Assembly (NCBI RefSeq): GCF_014192155.1
Contig: NZ_JACHXO010000004.1
Coordinates: forward strand, 310,001 to 374,000
Direction of reading: 5' to 3'
Source: Roseateles terrae
GTDB lineage: Bacteria > Pseudomonadota > Gammaproteobacteria > Burkholderiales > Burkholderiaceae_C
DNA length: 64,000 nucleotides
The first letter of the stretch is position 1. Every line of letters starts with the position of its first letter. Below the pieces are notes generated by a model. That model worked only from the letters and a program-made list of their open reading frames with translations, ran no database searches and was not told where the DNA came from. Both the position numbers and the translations under genes were made by a program. Positions 27,184-38,376 of this stretch are shown here, one piece after another.

Positions 27184-28206
27184 ATGGACGTCAGAACAAT
27201 GAAGGCAATCCGGCAACATGAATTTGGCGGACCCGACGTACTGCGATACGAAGACGCCCCCAAGCCCCAGGCGGGTCCTGGGGAGGTGCTCATCCGGGTG
27301 CATGCGGTCGGGGTGAATCCGCCGGACTGGTACCTGCGCGATGGCTATCGGATGCTGCCGCCAGAATGGCAACCCCGGGTGGAATTCCCTGTCATCCTGG
27401 GTACGGATGTCTCGGGCGTGATCGAGGACGTCGCCGAGGACGTCACCGGATTCAAACCCGGGGATGCGGTCTATGCGATGGTTCGCTTTCCCACCGGTCT
27501 CGCAGGTCAGAGTCGCGCGTATGCCGAATACGTGACAGCGCCCGCCAGTGAAATCGCGCTGAAGCCGGCCCGCGTCGATCACGCCCATGCTGCAGCGGCG
27601 CCCATGTCCTTGCTGACGGCGTGGCAGTTTTTGATCGACCAGGGCCATGACCTGCCGAATCCCCTTCAGCCGCATCCTCACCAGCCCGTTCCGCTGGAGG
27701 GACGTACGGTGCTGGTGAATGGGGCTGCGGGAGGGGTGGGGCACCTGGTCGTGCAACTTGCCAAGTGGAAGGGGGCTCAGGTGATTGCCGTGGCTTCCGG
27801 TCGCCAAGAGGCGTTCGTTCGAGGCCTGGGCGCGGATGATTTCATCGACTACACACGGGTGGCCCCGGAAGCAGTAGTGACCGGCGTTGATCTAGTGGTC
27901 GACTGCGTCGGCGGGCCCACTTCCGGACGCTTCCTGCAGACGCTCAAGCGCGGCGGCGCTCTGTTCCCGATCTTTCCACTGGGCTTCGACGGCGCTGAGG
28001 AGGCGGCCAGGCGCGGGGTAACGGTTTCGGCCACCCAGGTCCGTTCGAACGGTCAGCAGCTGGCCACGCTCAGCGGCCTGCTCAATGACGGGACCGTCCG
28101 AATCGCGATCGACAGCCGATATCCGCTGTCGGACGCACGGGCTGCCCATGAGCGCGCCGCGAAGGGGCACATCGCCGGCAAGCTGGTGCTCACCGTTCGG
28201 GAGTAA
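27184..28206 (+). CDS. NADP-dependent quinone-oxidoreductase-like enzyme (zinc-free MDR family)
   Basis: 340 residues. GroES-like N-terminal domain (MKAIRQHEFGGPDVLRYED; GVNPPDWYLRDG) and a Rossmann domain with NGAAGGVGHLVVQLAKWKG. The cysteine zinc ligands of alcohol dehydrogenases are absent, which places it with quinone oxidoreductases / enoyl reductases. The ATG at 27199 (MKAIRQHEF) is an equally good start. Probably regulated by the divergent LysR gene; substrate unknown. Confidence 0.88.
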   Translation: MDVRTMKAIRQHEFGGPDVLRYEDAPKPQAGPGEVLIRVHAVGVNPPDWYLRDGYRMLPPEWQPRVEFPVILGTDVSGVIEDVAEDVTGFKPGDAVYAMVRFPTGLAGQSRAYAEYVTAPASEIALKPARVDHAHAAAAPMSLLTAWQFLIDQGHDLPNPLQPHPHQPVPLEGRTVLVNGAAGGVGHLVVQLAKWKGAQVIAVASGRQEAFVRGLGADDFIDYTRVAPEAVVTGVDLVVDCVGGPTSGRFLQTLKRGGALFPIFPLGFDGAEEAARRGVTVSATQVRSNGQQLATLSGLLNDGTVRIAIDSRYPLSDARAAHERAAKGHIAGKLVLTVRE

Positions 28207-28279
28207 GACGATCCATCAAGCGCATCAAAGCCGGTGTGCGGCGCGAAGATCGGTGGCAGAAGCGCAGATACTGCCCACC

Positions 28280-29053
28280 ATGTTGCGTCTCGTGCTGTTG
28301 CCTGGAATGGATGGAACCGGCCGTCTGTTCAATCCATTGCTGGCCGCTCTCCCGCCTTCCATGCCCACGACCGTGGTGAGATATCCCGGGGAAGCGGCCA
28401 GTTACGACGCCCTCACGGCCTACGCCGTCCAGGCATTGCCGAAGGATGCGCCTTACGTCCTGCTCGGCGAATCCGTCTCCGGGCCTGTTGCGATCCGACT
28501 AGCCTCGATGCATCCTCCAGGCCTGCGGGGCGTCATCCTGTGCGCCACGTTTGCCAGGTCCCCCAGCCGATGGCTCAGCCGGCTCGCGCCAGCTGTTCAC
28601 CTGATCCCTCCCATGCCACCGCCGCTCGCCCTCTTGCGCCGCCTGCTCTGTCACGGAGCACGTGCGGATGCGCACACCCTGGCACTGCTGGCCTCCGCTG
28701 TCGCCAGCATTTCCCCAAAGGTTCTGCTGCAACGTCTGAGGGAAGTCGCCGCCGTAGACGTCTCGGCGCCACTGATGGCGGTGCATAGCCCCATGATGTA
28801 TCTACGGGCCCGTCACGACCGGCTGGTCCCGGCCGCGGCCTTCGACCATCTGCAATCGATTCAGCCCGACCTTCAGCTCGCTGAATTCGACGCCCCCCAT
28901 CTGCTGCTGCAAACAGTGCCCGAAGAAGCGGCTGCGGTGATCTGCGCCTTCATGGAGGCAGGCGCCCCATTTGCCGCTTCACCACCGCCACCATGCCCCG
29001 CCGCCCCACCCTCCACTTCAACGCCGACGCCCCCCAACTCGCCCGTGAGCTGA
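28280..29053 (+). CDS. Alpha/beta-hydrolase family protein
   Basis: 257 residues from the ATG at 28280. Starts directly with a beta strand ([17 protein letters not shown]), has a nucleophile elbow GESVSG, an acid in ARHDRLVP and a His in FDAPHLLLQ, so a full Ser-Asp-His triad. No signal peptide, so probably cytosolic. Substrate unknown. The last 24 or so residues are a Pro/Ser/Thr tail that runs over the start of the next gene in another frame (61-bp overlap), so the tail may be a recent stop-loss extension. Confidence 0.8.
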   Translation: MLRLVLLPGMDGTGRLFNPLLAALPPSMPTTVVRYPGEAASYDALTAYAVQALPKDAPYVLLGESVSGPVAIRLASMHPPGLRGVILCATFARSPSRWLSRLAPAVHLIPPMPPPLALLRRLLCHGARADAHTLALLASAVASISPKVLLQRLREVAAVDVSAPLMAVHSPMMYLRARHDRLVPAAAFDHLQSIQPDLQLAEFDAPHLLLQTVPEEAAAVICAFMEAGAPFAASPPPPCPAAPPSTSTPTPPNSPVS

Positions 29054-29622
29054 TCGGGGCGTTGCTGCTCGTGGACGGCGTGGGCGGACGCATCGTCGAG
29101 ACGGAGGCCTACGACATGGACGACCCGGCCTCTCACAGTCACGGCGGACCGCGCCCGCGCAATCGCTCCATGTTCGGCCCGCCCGCGCATGCTTACGTCT
29201 ACCGCTCTTACGGCATCCACTGGTGTCTGAATCTCGTCTGCCGGGAGGAAGGTCATGGCGCCGGCGTGCTGATCCGCGCCATTGAGCCGACACAGGGTCT
29301 CGACGTGATGCGGGCCCGCCGCGGCCTGCAGGACGAGCGCCTGCTGTGTTCAGGCCCAGGGCGCGTGGCTCAGGCGCTCGGCATCACGCGCGAGCACGAC
29401 GGCCTGCGCATCGATCAACCGCCCTTTGAGCTTCAACCGCCGGATGCGGAGCACGACGTCGTCGCCGGCGTTCGCATCGGCATTTCGAAAGCGGTCGAGG
29501 TACCTTGGCGGTTCGGCCTGACGGGTTCACGCTTCGTCAGCCGGCCTTTCCCGCCAGTCCACGCAGTGTCGGCCGTTCCTGCATCCCCACCGGCGTCCCG
29601 GGGGCGTCGTCGTTCCCGATGA
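28993..29622 (+). CDS. mpg: 3-methyladenine DNA glycosylase (AAG/Mpg family)
   Basis: 209 residues. Excises alkylated purines, starting base-excision repair. Family signatures: [20 protein letters not shown], with the catalytic Glu in [50 protein letters not shown] and a [12 protein letters not shown] motif. The start overlaps the hydrolase end by 61 bp; the ATG at 28993 has no clear ribosome site. Confidence 0.93.
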   Translation: MPRRPTLHFNADAPQLARELIGALLLVDGVGGRIVETEAYDMDDPASHSHGGPRPRNRSMFGPPAHAYVYRSYGIHWCLNLVCREEGHGAGVLIRAIEPTQGLDVMRARRGLQDERLLCSGPGRVAQALGITREHDGLRIDQPPFELQPPDAEHDVVAGVRIGISKAVEVPWRFGLTGSRFVSRPFPPVHAVSAVPASPPASRGRRRSR

Positions 29623-29661
29623 CGCCGATACGGGCGTACGGGAGGCAACTGCCAGCAACGC

Positions 29662-31230
29662 TCAGGTGATCGGCGCCGGATTGAACAGCACCAGCGCGTT
29701 GTGCAATTGATGCCGCTCCGCCCAGGTCCGGCGTCCGCTGGCCACATCGAGCATCAGCTGGAACATCTCCCAGCCCATCTCTGCAATTGTCTTTTCGCCA
29801 TCGGCAATCAGGCCGGCATTCACATCCATCAGGTCATGCCAGCGCCGCGCCAGATCACTGCGCGTCGCGACCTTGATGACGGGACATTCCGCCAATCCAT
29901 ACGGCGTGCCGCGGCCGGTGGTGAACACATGCACGTTCATACCCGCCGCCAATTGCAGCGTGCCGCAGATGAAATCACTGGCGGGGGTCGCGGCATAGAT
30001 CAGCCCGCGCTGCCCATTGAGTCGTTCCCCCGGTGACAGCACCCCACTGATGGGTGCGCTACCGCTTTTGACAATCGATCCCATCGCCTTCTCAACGATG
30101 TTGGACAGCCCGCCCTTTTTGTTGCCCGGCGTCGTATTGGCACTGCGGTCCACACTGCCCCGCTTCAGATACGCGTCGTACCAGGCCATTTCACGGATCA
30201 TCGCGTCGGCCACTTCGGGCGTTGAAGCGCGGGCCGTGAGCTGCGCAATGCCGTCACGCACTTCGGTGTTCTCGCTGAACATCACCGTGGCGCCTGCCCG
30301 CACCAGCAGGTCGGCGCAGAAGCCCACTGCCGGATTGGCCGTCACGCCGGAAAACGCATCGCTGCCGCCGCACTGCACCCCCACCACCAGCTCGGATGCC
30401 GGCACGGTCTCGCGCCGCCGCGCATTCAAACGCTCCAGATGCTTGCGAGCCGTCTTCATGATCGAATCGACCATGGACATGAAACCCACATGCTCGTTGT
30501 CCTGGAGGCACACCACGTCCAGGCCCGCGTTGGGGTCTCGCTCATCGCTGATCGGGATGACGCCCGGCGGCAGCAGGCGCTCCGGCTGCAGCTTTTCGCA
30601 GCCCAGGCTCACCACCATCACCTCACCGCCGAAGTTCGGATTCATGCTGATGTGACGCAGCGTGCGGATGGGAATGATCGCGTCCGGCGCGTCAATCGCC
30701 ACGCCGCAGCCATAGGTGTGCTCCAGCCCCACGACATCATCCACATGCGGATACAGCGGCAGCAGTTCCGACTTGATGCGCTGAACTGCGAAGTCCACCA
30801 CCCCGGCCACACACTGCACGGTGGTGGTGATGGCCAGAATGTTGCGAGTGCCGACCGTGCCGTCCGCATTCCGGTAGCCCTCGAAGGTGTAGCCCTCCAG
30901 CGGCGGCAGTGCCGGCGCGGCGACGGTCGCCTTGGGCAGTCCCTCCAGCTCCCGCGCCTCGGGCATCTGCAGCAGGCGCTCATGCACCCAGCGACCCGCC
31001 TCGATGGTCTCGACCGCATAGCCGATGGGCACGTTGTAGCGCAGCACCGGCGCGCCGGCCGGCAAGTCCACCAGCGCCACCTTGTGGCCCTGCGGCACCT
31101 TGTCCTTGAGCGTCAGCCCATTGGGTAGCACCGTGCCGGCGGGCAGACCGCCGTCATTGGCCACGATGGCCACGTTGTCGGCTTCGTGAATCTGGATGAT
31201 GAGCGGCGCGTTGGCAACGACAGTATTCAT
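29662..31230 (-). CDS. garD: Galactarate dehydratase
   Basis: 522 residues, the same length as E. coli GarD. Dehydrates galactarate (mucic acid) to 5-keto-4-deoxy-glucarate; iron-dependent. N-terminal SAF-like domain ([18 protein letters not shown]), then the UxaA/GarD core with [35 protein letters not shown] and [10 protein letters not shown]. Altronate dehydratase is related but shorter. Downstream of the MFS transporter by 33 bp and shares its operator-bearing promoter. Confidence 0.88.
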   Translation of the reverse strand: MNTVVANAPLIIQIHEADNVAIVANDGGLPAGTVLPNGLTLKDKVPQGHKVALVDLPAGAPVLRYNVPIGYAVETIEAGRWVHERLLQMPEARELEGLPKATVAAPALPPLEGYTFEGYRNADGTVGTRNILAITTTVQCVAGVVDFAVQRIKSELLPLYPHVDDVVGLEHTYGCGVAIDAPDAIIPIRTLRHISMNPNFGGEVMVVSLGCEKLQPERLLPPGVIPISDERDPNAGLDVVCLQDNEHVGFMSMVDSIMKTARKHLERLNARRRETVPASELVVGVQCGGSDAFSGVTANPAVGFCADLLVRAGATVMFSENTEVRDGIAQLTARASTPEVADAMIREMAWYDAYLKRGSVDRSANTTPGNKKGGLSNIVEKAMGSIVKSGSAPISGVLSPGERLNGQRGLIYAATPASDFICGTLQLAAGMNVHVFTTGRGTPYGLAECPVIKVATRSDLARRWHDLMDVNAGLIADGEKTIAEMGWEMFQLMLDVASGRRTWAERHQLHNALVLFNPAPIT

Positions 31231-31263
31231 GATCTCGTTCCTCTCAGCAGTGACCTCAGAGCC

Positions 31264-32607
31264 TCAGGCCTTGAGCTGCACCCGCTTGATCTCGCCCACG
31301 ACCAGCAGATAGCTGACCACCGCAATCACCGCATGCGCACCGACAAAGACCAGCGCGCCATTGAACGAGTGGGTCTCCTGCACGATGTAGCCGATGACGA
31401 TGGGCGTCGTGATGCCGGCAATGTTGCCGAAGGTGTTGAACATCGCGCCGCTCAGGCCGGCGATTTCCTTCGGCGACGTATCTGACACCACCGCCCAGCC
31501 CAGCGCACCCAGGCCCTTGCCGAAGAACGCCAGCGCCATGATGGCGACCACCAGCCAATGCAGCTCCACATAGTTGCAGGCAATCATCGAGGTGGACAGC
31601 AACATGCCGATCACGATCGGTACCTTGCGGGCGACGGTCAGCGAATGGCCGCGACGCAGCAGCCAGTCCGACACCACCCCGCCCAGCACTCCACCCGCGA
31701 AACCGCAGATGGCCGGCACCGCGGCGACGATGCCGGCATTCAGCACCGTCATGCCGCGCTCCTTCACCAGATAGACCGGGAACCAGGTGAGGAAGAAGTA
31801 GGTCAGCGTGTTCACGCAGTACTGCGCGATGTAGACGCCCAGCAGCATCCGGTTGCCCAGCAACTGCTTGAGGTAGGCAAGCTTCGGGCCGGCCGGTGCG
31901 CGGGCACCGCCTGCCTTCGCCTCCTGGGCCGACAGCAGCGCGCCGCCCGCCTCGATGTGCTGCCGTTCCGCCGCACTCACGCCGGGATGCTCCAGCGGGC
32001 TGTTGTGCATTGTCTTGAGCCAGACCAGCGACAGCACCACACCCAGCGCGCCCATGAAATAGAAAACGTCCTGCCAGCCCAGCGAGGACACGATCCACGC
32101 CATGATCGGCGCGAACAGCACGGTGGCGAAGTACTGCGCTGAATTGAAGATGGCGGAGGCCGTGCCGCGCTCCGCGACCGGGAACCACGCGGCCACCATG
32201 CGTCCGTTAGCCGGGAAGGACGGTGACTCCGCCAGGCCCACCATGAAGCGCAGCGCAAACAGCACCACGATGGCGGTGGCCGCGTCGAAGAAGTGAACGG
32301 CGCCCTGCAGCATCGTGAAGACCGACCAGAGCAGGATGCTCCAGGCATAGACCTTCTTGGCACCGAACCGGTCCAGCAGCCAGCCGCCGGGCAACTGCCC
32401 CGCCACATAGGCCCAGCTGAACGCCGAGAAGATGTAGCCCATCTGGACCGAGCTGATGCCCAGTTCCTTGGACAGCACCGGCCCGGCCACGCCGACGGTG
32501 GCACGGTCCGCATAGTTGAGCACGGTCACCACGAACAGCATCGCAAGGATGCCGAACCGCGCGCGGCTGCTGGTGGCGCCCGAGGCCGCCGAAAGTGAAA
32601 TCTGCAT
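31264..32607 (-). CDS. MFS transporter, sugar-acid (galactarate/glucarate-type) permease
   Basis: 447 residues from the ATG at 32607 (AGGAGA ribosome site). Twelve membrane segments of the anion:cation symporter type; the first reads LAMLFVVTVLNYADRATVGV, and LDRFGAKKVYAW is the loop-2/3 signature. Likely imports the substrate of the neighbouring dehydratase by proton symport, as GarP/GudP do. The pair forms a two-gene catabolic operon; aldolase and reductase genes are not in the window. Confidence 0.88.
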   Translation of the reverse strand: MQISLSAASGATSSRARFGILAMLFVVTVLNYADRATVGVAGPVLSKELGISSVQMGYIFSAFSWAYVAGQLPGGWLLDRFGAKKVYAWSILLWSVFTMLQGAVHFFDAATAIVVLFALRFMVGLAESPSFPANGRMVAAWFPVAERGTASAIFNSAQYFATVLFAPIMAWIVSSLGWQDVFYFMGALGVVLSLVWLKTMHNSPLEHPGVSAAERQHIEAGGALLSAQEAKAGGARAPAGPKLAYLKQLLGNRMLLGVYIAQYCVNTLTYFFLTWFPVYLVKERGMTVLNAGIVAAVPAICGFAGGVLGGVVSDWLLRRGHSLTVARKVPIVIGMLLSTSMIACNYVELHWLVVAIMALAFFGKGLGALGWAVVSDTSPKEIAGLSGAMFNTFGNIAGITTPIVIGYIVQETHSFNGALVFVGAHAVIAVVSYLLVVGEIKRVQLKA

Positions 32608-32646
32608 GTTGTCTCCTGGGGTCCGGTCGTCCGATCTGTTGTCGGT

Positions 32647-32660
32647 TGGTACCGTTACCA
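32647..32660. promoter_or_regulatory. Operator 1 of the transporter-garD operon
   Basis: TGGTACCGTTACCA, one base away from the perfect palindrome TGGTACCGGTACCA. This is the style of LacI-family sugar-acid operators (compare E. coli GntR sites). It lies 22 bp, two helical turns, from operator 2, downstream of the -10. Confidence 0.7.
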
Positions 32661-32667
32661 TGAATTG

Positions 32668-32695
32668 ATGATACCGGTACCAACTCGTGCGTCAA
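32668..32695 (-). promoter_or_regulatory. Promoter of the transporter-garD operon
   Basis: Minus strand: TTGACG (32695-32690), 16-base spacer, TATCAT (32673-32668). The -10 and spacer are covered by operator 2, so repressor binding would block polymerase. Confidence 0.6.
32669..32682. promoter_or_regulatory. Operator 2 of the transporter-garD operon
   Basis: TGATACCGGTACCA, again one base from the palindrome TGGTACCGGTACCA. Two such sites at 22-bp centre spacing fit cooperative binding of a dimeric repressor on one face of the helix. No LacI or GntR gene adjoins. Confidence 0.7.
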
Positions 32696-32743
32696 CGCGC
32701 TCACGGGTAAACCATGAGTCGCGCAAATTTGAGGAAGTTCGCT

Positions 32744-32771
32744 TTTGAAACGACGCCTCCCTCCGCATAAT
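32744..32771 (+). promoter_or_regulatory. Candidate promoter of the response regulator gene
   Basis: TTTGAA, 16-base spacer, CATAAT, ending 67 bp before the ATG at 32839. Confidence 0.4.
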
Positions 32772-32838
32772 CAAAGTCGCGACAAGGCGGACACACACAA
32801 GCGACCACACCCCCGAAAGACGTCCGCAGGGAGGCCCC

Positions 32839-33828
32839 ATGAACAGCGATTTCGTCTTTGCAGACGAACTGCCTGAAGAGGTGAGCGACGGTCACCGCAC
32901 ACGCCTGCTGCCGCCCTGGGTGGTGATGATCGTGGACGACGATCCGGCGGTGCATCAGGTGACGCAGCTGGTCATGGACGACTTCGAATTCGCCGGTCGC
33001 AAGCTGCAGTTTCTCAATGCCTACACCGGCAGCGAAGCTCGCGATCTGCTGCAGAGCCGGCAGGATGTGGCGCTGGTGCTGCTGGACGTGGTGATGGAAT
33101 CGGACCATGCCGGCCTCGACGTGGCGCGCTACATCCGCGAGGAGCTTGGCAACCGTCATGTGCGCATCGTCCTGCGGACCGGCCAGCCCGGTCAGGCGCC
33201 GGAAGAAGAGGTGATCAAGGCCTATGACATCAACGACTACAAGGAAAAGACCGAGCTGACCAAGCGCAAGCTGATCACCGTCTTTTATTCGTCGCTGCGC
33301 TCCTACCGGGACATCGTCACCCTGGACCATGCGCGCCAAGCGCTGCGCCGGTCCATCGAAGCCATCACCCAGATCCACGATGCGGGCAGCCTGCGGCATC
33401 TGGCCTCGGCGCTGCTGGACCAGTTGGCGCATCTGCTGGGGCACGAGGTGCAGGGCCTGTGTGCCAGCCGCATGGCCGCCTATGCGGCCTCCCAGGGAGA
33501 AGGCGCACTGCGCGTGCTGGCGGCCACGGCGGAGTTCCAGGGCCTGCTGGATGAGTCCGCCGTGCGCGACCTGCCCGCCGATGTGAAGGGCGCGCTGGAA
33601 CAGGCACTGCAGACCCAGCAGAGCCATGCGGACGGCGACTGCTTCATCGGCTACTACCGGACGCACACCGGCAATGAGAGCCTGCTCTACATGCGCTTCT
33701 CGGAGCCGGTGGATGCCGACGGGCAGGAGCTGCTGCAGATCTTCTGTGCCAATGTGGCGATTGCCTATGAACGACTGCTGATGGGGCAGATGCGTTCCTC
33801 CGCCGATTCGGCCGGGACCGGAGCCTGA
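32839..33828 (+). CDS. Response regulator with DUF3369-like C-terminal domain
   Basis: 329 residues. Receiver domain (about 28-155) with VDDDPAVHQ and phospho-acceptor D83 in VLLDVVMES; the usual KP is replaced in NDYKEKTELTKRKL. The C-terminal half resembles the DUF3369 sensor-like domain found in front of HD-GYP phosphodiesterases, but no HD-GYP or other output domain follows, so it may act by protein contact. A strong ribosome site (AGGGAGG) precedes the ATG. No cognate kinase adjoins. Confidence 0.82.
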   Translation: MNSDFVFADELPEEVSDGHRTRLLPPWVVMIVDDDPAVHQVTQLVMDDFEFAGRKLQFLNAYTGSEARDLLQSRQDVALVLLDVVMESDHAGLDVARYIREELGNRHVRIVLRTGQPGQAPEEEVIKAYDINDYKEKTELTKRKLITVFYSSLRSYRDIVTLDHARQALRRSIEAITQIHDAGSLRHLASALLDQLAHLLGHEVQGLCASRMAAYAASQGEGALRVLAATAEFQGLLDESAVRDLPADVKGALEQALQTQQSHADGDCFIGYYRTHTGNESLLYMRFSEPVDADGQELLQIFCANVAIAYERLLMGQMRSSADSAGTGA

Positions 33829-33896
33829 CGCCGGACTCGCCCGCCGTATCATCCCGGCCGTCCCGTCTGACCTCGGCCGCGCCTGCGGCCGGCACC

Positions 33897-34682
33897 ATGC
33901 ATCAAGTCCGCCTGTTCTTCATCGCCCTGCAGTTCTTCACCCGCATTCCCATTCCCCGGTGGACCGGGTTTCAGCCGGAATGGCTGCATCAGTCCGCCCG
34001 CTACTTCCCGCTGGTCGGTGCGGTTGTGGGGCTGTGGTCGGCGGCGGTGCTGTGGCTGGCCATGCTGGTGTTTCCGAACAGCGTGTCGGTGGTGCTCGCC
34101 ATGGCGGCCAGCATCTGGCTGACAGGCGGCTTCCATGAAGACGGTCTGGCCGATACCTGCGACGGCCTGGGCGGCGCGGTCAGCCGCGAGCGCGCCCTGG
34201 AGATCATGAAGGACTCGCGCCTGGGCAGCTACGGCGCGCTGGGCCTCTTTCTGATGCTGGGCCTGAAGGCCGCCACGCTGGTCGGCCTGGCCGATGCGGA
34301 CCCGACCCTCGCGGTCACTGCCCTGCTCTGGGCCCATCTGGCGTCGCGCGCCGCGCCGGTCTGGCTGATGCATGCGCTGCCTTATGGCGGCGATGCTGCC
34401 CATGCCAAGGCCAAGCCGCTGGCCACCCAGATCAGCGGCCGGGAACTGGCGATGGCGCTGGGCACGGTGGTGCTGGCCAGCGGCCTGTGGGCCTGGCTGC
34501 TGCCGGACGACATTCCGCTGCTGCTGGGCGCCATCGTGACCTGCGCCGGCCTGACCTTCTACATGCAATCGATGCTGGAGCGCCGGCTGGGCGGCTACAC
34601 CGGGGACAACCTCGGCGCCACCCAGCAGGTGGTCGAAGTGGGGGCGCTGCTGGCCTGCCTCGGGCTGGGAGCCTACTTTTGA
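33897..34682 (+). CDS. cobS: Adenosylcobinamide-GDP ribazoletransferase
   Basis: 261 residues, mostly membrane-spanning. Joins adenosylcobinamide-GDP to alpha-ribazole in the last step of cobalamin assembly. The acidic signature HEDGLADTCDGLGG (about residues 80-93) binds metal and substrate. The phosphatase follows with overlapping stop/start. No other cobalamin genes or B12 riboswitch are in the window. Confidence 0.94.
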   Translation: MHQVRLFFIALQFFTRIPIPRWTGFQPEWLHQSARYFPLVGAVVGLWSAAVLWLAMLVFPNSVSVVLAMAASIWLTGGFHEDGLADTCDGLGGAVSRERALEIMKDSRLGSYGALGLFLMLGLKAATLVGLADADPTLAVTALLWAHLASRAAPVWLMHALPYGGDAAHAKAKPLATQISGRELAMALGTVVLASGLWAWLLPDDIPLLLGAIVTCAGLTFYMQSMLERRLGGYTGDNLGATQQVVEVGALLACLGLGAYF

Positions 34683-35236
34683 GCGAGGCGTGCTTCAGCG
34701 TCTGGCGCCATCCGCGTCCCACCGGCGCCAAGGGACTGTGCGTCGGCGCGCGGTGTGATCTGCCGGTGCCGGCGCGCCGCGCCAAGCGGCTGGCCCGGCG
34801 GATCCAGGCCCATGCCCGGCGCCACCGGCTGCTCCACGAAATCTGGACCTCTCCGCTGCGGCGCTCTGCGGACGTGGGGCGTTGGCTGCGCCGTTGGGGC
34901 TGGATCCATCACCGCGATGCGGCGCTGAGCGAGCTGGATTTCGGCACCTGGGACGGACGGCCCTGGTCGGAGATCCCGAAGGACGAGATCGACGCGTGGG
35001 TGGCGGACTTTGCAGGCGGCCAGCCGGGCGGCGGCGAAAGTCTGGAAGCCTTGCTGCGCCGGGTGATGACCTGGTCGGGTGAACGGCCCGGGGCACTGGT
35101 GGTCAGCCACGGCGGCTGGATGCTGGCGCGGCGCTGGGTGGCGGACCATCCGGACCGCACGCCTGCTCCCGAGGCGTGGCCGCAGCCACCCGCCTATGCA
35201 GAACGCTGGAGCTTCCCGGCCGGAGCCCGAGCCTGA
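34679..35236 (+). CDS. cobC: Alpha-ribazole phosphatase-like histidine phosphatase
   Basis: 185 residues. Phosphoglycerate-mutase fold: phospho-His in SVWRHPRPTGAKG and second His in VVSHGGWM; ELDFGTWDGRPWSEI is the family's acid motif. The start is a TTG that overlaps the cobS stop as TTGA, since no ATG or GTG is near; the frame itself is open to 34487. Position after cobS supports dephosphorylation of alpha-ribazole 5'-phosphate or of cobalamin phosphate. Confidence 0.85.
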   Translation: MSEACFSVWRHPRPTGAKGLCVGARCDLPVPARRAKRLARRIQAHARRHRLLHEIWTSPLRRSADVGRWLRRWGWIHHRDAALSELDFGTWDGRPWSEIPKDEIDAWVADFAGGQPGGGESLEALLRRVMTWSGERPGALVVSHGGWMLARRWVADHPDRTPAPEAWPQPPAYAERWSFPAGARA

Positions 35237-35270
35237 TCCTGGCGACGCCTCAGCCCTCAGCCCTCAGTCC

Positions 35271-36804
<1,534 letters not shown>

Positions 36805-36808
<4 letters not shown>

Positions 36809-37566
36809 GGTCGAACCGTGATGCCTTGCGCTGCCATCAGCGCCTTGGCCTCGCCCACCGTGTGCTCGCCGTAATGGAAGATGCTGGCCGCCAGAACGGC
36901 ATCCGCGCCGCCCTTGGTAATGCCGTCCGCCAGATCCTGCAGAGAACCGACGCCGCCCGAGGCGATCACCGGTACGGGCACGGCGTCCGCCACCGCGCGG
37001 GTCAGGTCCAGGTCGAAACCGCTGCGGGTGCCATCACGATCCATGCTCGTCAGCAGGATCTCGCCCGCGCCCAGCTCGGCCATGCGCACCGCCCAGGCCA
37101 CCGCATCCAGCCCGGTGTTCTTGCGCCCGCCATGGGTGTAGACATCCCAGCCCTGGCCATCCGCCCGGCGCTTGGCATCGATGGCCACCACGATGGCCTG
37201 CGCGCCGTATTTGTCCGACGCGGCGCGGATCAGCTCCGGCTCCGCCACGGCGGCGGAATTGAAACTGACCTTGTCCGCGCCCGCATTGAGCAGCCGACGC
37301 ACATCCGCCACCGAGCGCACGCCGCCGCCCACCGTCAGCGGAATGAAGACCTGGGAGGCCACCGCTTCGATGATGGGCAGGATCAGGTCGCGCCCGTCGC
37401 TGGTGGCGGTGATGTCGAGGAAGGTCAGTTCGTCCGCGCCCTGCTCGTTGTAGCGGGCTGCGATTTCCACCGGATCTCCGGCGTCTCGCAGTTCGACGAA
37501 GTTGACGCCCTTGACGACCCGGCCGCCGGTGACGTCCAGACAGGGGATGATGCGTTTGGCCAGCAA
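36805..37566 (-). CDS. hisF: Imidazole glycerol phosphate synthase subunit HisF
   Basis: 253 residues. Cyclase half of the HisH-HisF enzyme. (beta/alpha)8 barrel with [20 protein letters not shown], catalytic Asp in the LDVTGG motif and the second in [14 protein letters not shown]. Four bp separate it from hisA. Confidence 0.98.
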
Positions 37567-37570
37567 GTGC

Positions 37571-38314
37571 TCAGGCTCCGTTGAGTTCGTCCGCCCGGGT
37601 CTGGGCGGTGGCGAAGTCGAGATCGCCGGTGTAGATGGCCCGGCCGCAGATGACGCCCTGCACGCCTTCGGATTCGACTGCGCACAGCGACTCGATGTCC
37701 TTCAGGTTGGACAGGCCGCCCGAGGCGATCACCGGGATGCTCAAGGCCTGGGCCAGGCGCACGGTGGCATCGATGTTGATGCCGGTGAGCATGCCGTCGC
37801 GGCCGATGTCGGTGTAGATGACGCCTTCGATGCCGTAGTCCTCGAACTTGCGGGCGAGGTCGACGACTTCATGGCCGGTCAGCTTGCTCCAGCCGTCGGT
37901 GGCGACCTTGCCGTCCTTGGCGTCCAGGCCCACGATGATGTGGCCGCCAAAGGCAGACGCTGCATCCTTCAGGAAGCCGGGATTCTTCACCGCGGCCGTG
38001 CCGATGATGACGTAGGACAGGCCGTCGTCCAGGTAGCGCTCGATGGTGTCGAGGTCCCGGATGCCGCCGCCCAGCTGGACGGGAATTTCGTCACCGACCT
38101 CGCGAAGGATCGCCTTGATGGCGCCTTCATTCACGGGCTTGCCGGCAAAGGCCCCGTTCAGGTCCACCAGATGCAGGCGACGGGCGCCGGCATCGAGCCA
38201 GCGGCGCGCCATCTCGGCGGGGTCTTCGCCGAAGGTGGTGGAGTCGTTCATGTCGCCCTGTTTGAGGCGGACGCACTTGCCGTCTTTCAGGTCAATGGCG
38301 GGGATCAGCAGCAT
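37571..38314 (-). CDS. hisA: ProFAR isomerase HisA
   Basis: 247 residues. Isomerises ProFAR to PRFAR. Barrel paralogue of His[21 protein letters not shown] with the catalytic Asp, [13 protein letters not shown], and the second Asp in [12 protein letters not shown]. Confidence 0.98.
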   Translation of the reverse strand: MLLIPAIDLKDGKCVRLKQGDMNDSTTFGEDPAEMARRWLDAGARRLHLVDLNGAFAGKPVNEGAIKAILREVGDEIPVQLGGGIRDLDTIERYLDDGLSYVIIGTAAVKNPGFLKDAASAFGGHIIVGLDAKDGKVATDGWSKLTGHEVVDLARKFEDYGIEGVIYTDIGRDGMLTGINIDATVRLAQALSIPVIASGGLSNLKDIESLCAVESEGVQGVICGRAIYTGDLDFATAQTRADELNGA

Positions 38315-38376
38315 GGCCGAATACGGGTGGGAGGTGGAGGAAAGGGGTGGGGGAACGAGAAAACCTGCGGATTGGA

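Noticed and set aside
33829-33896. Cobalamin riboswitch before cobS
   Set aside because: Only 68 bp are available and no B12-box-like sequence is present.
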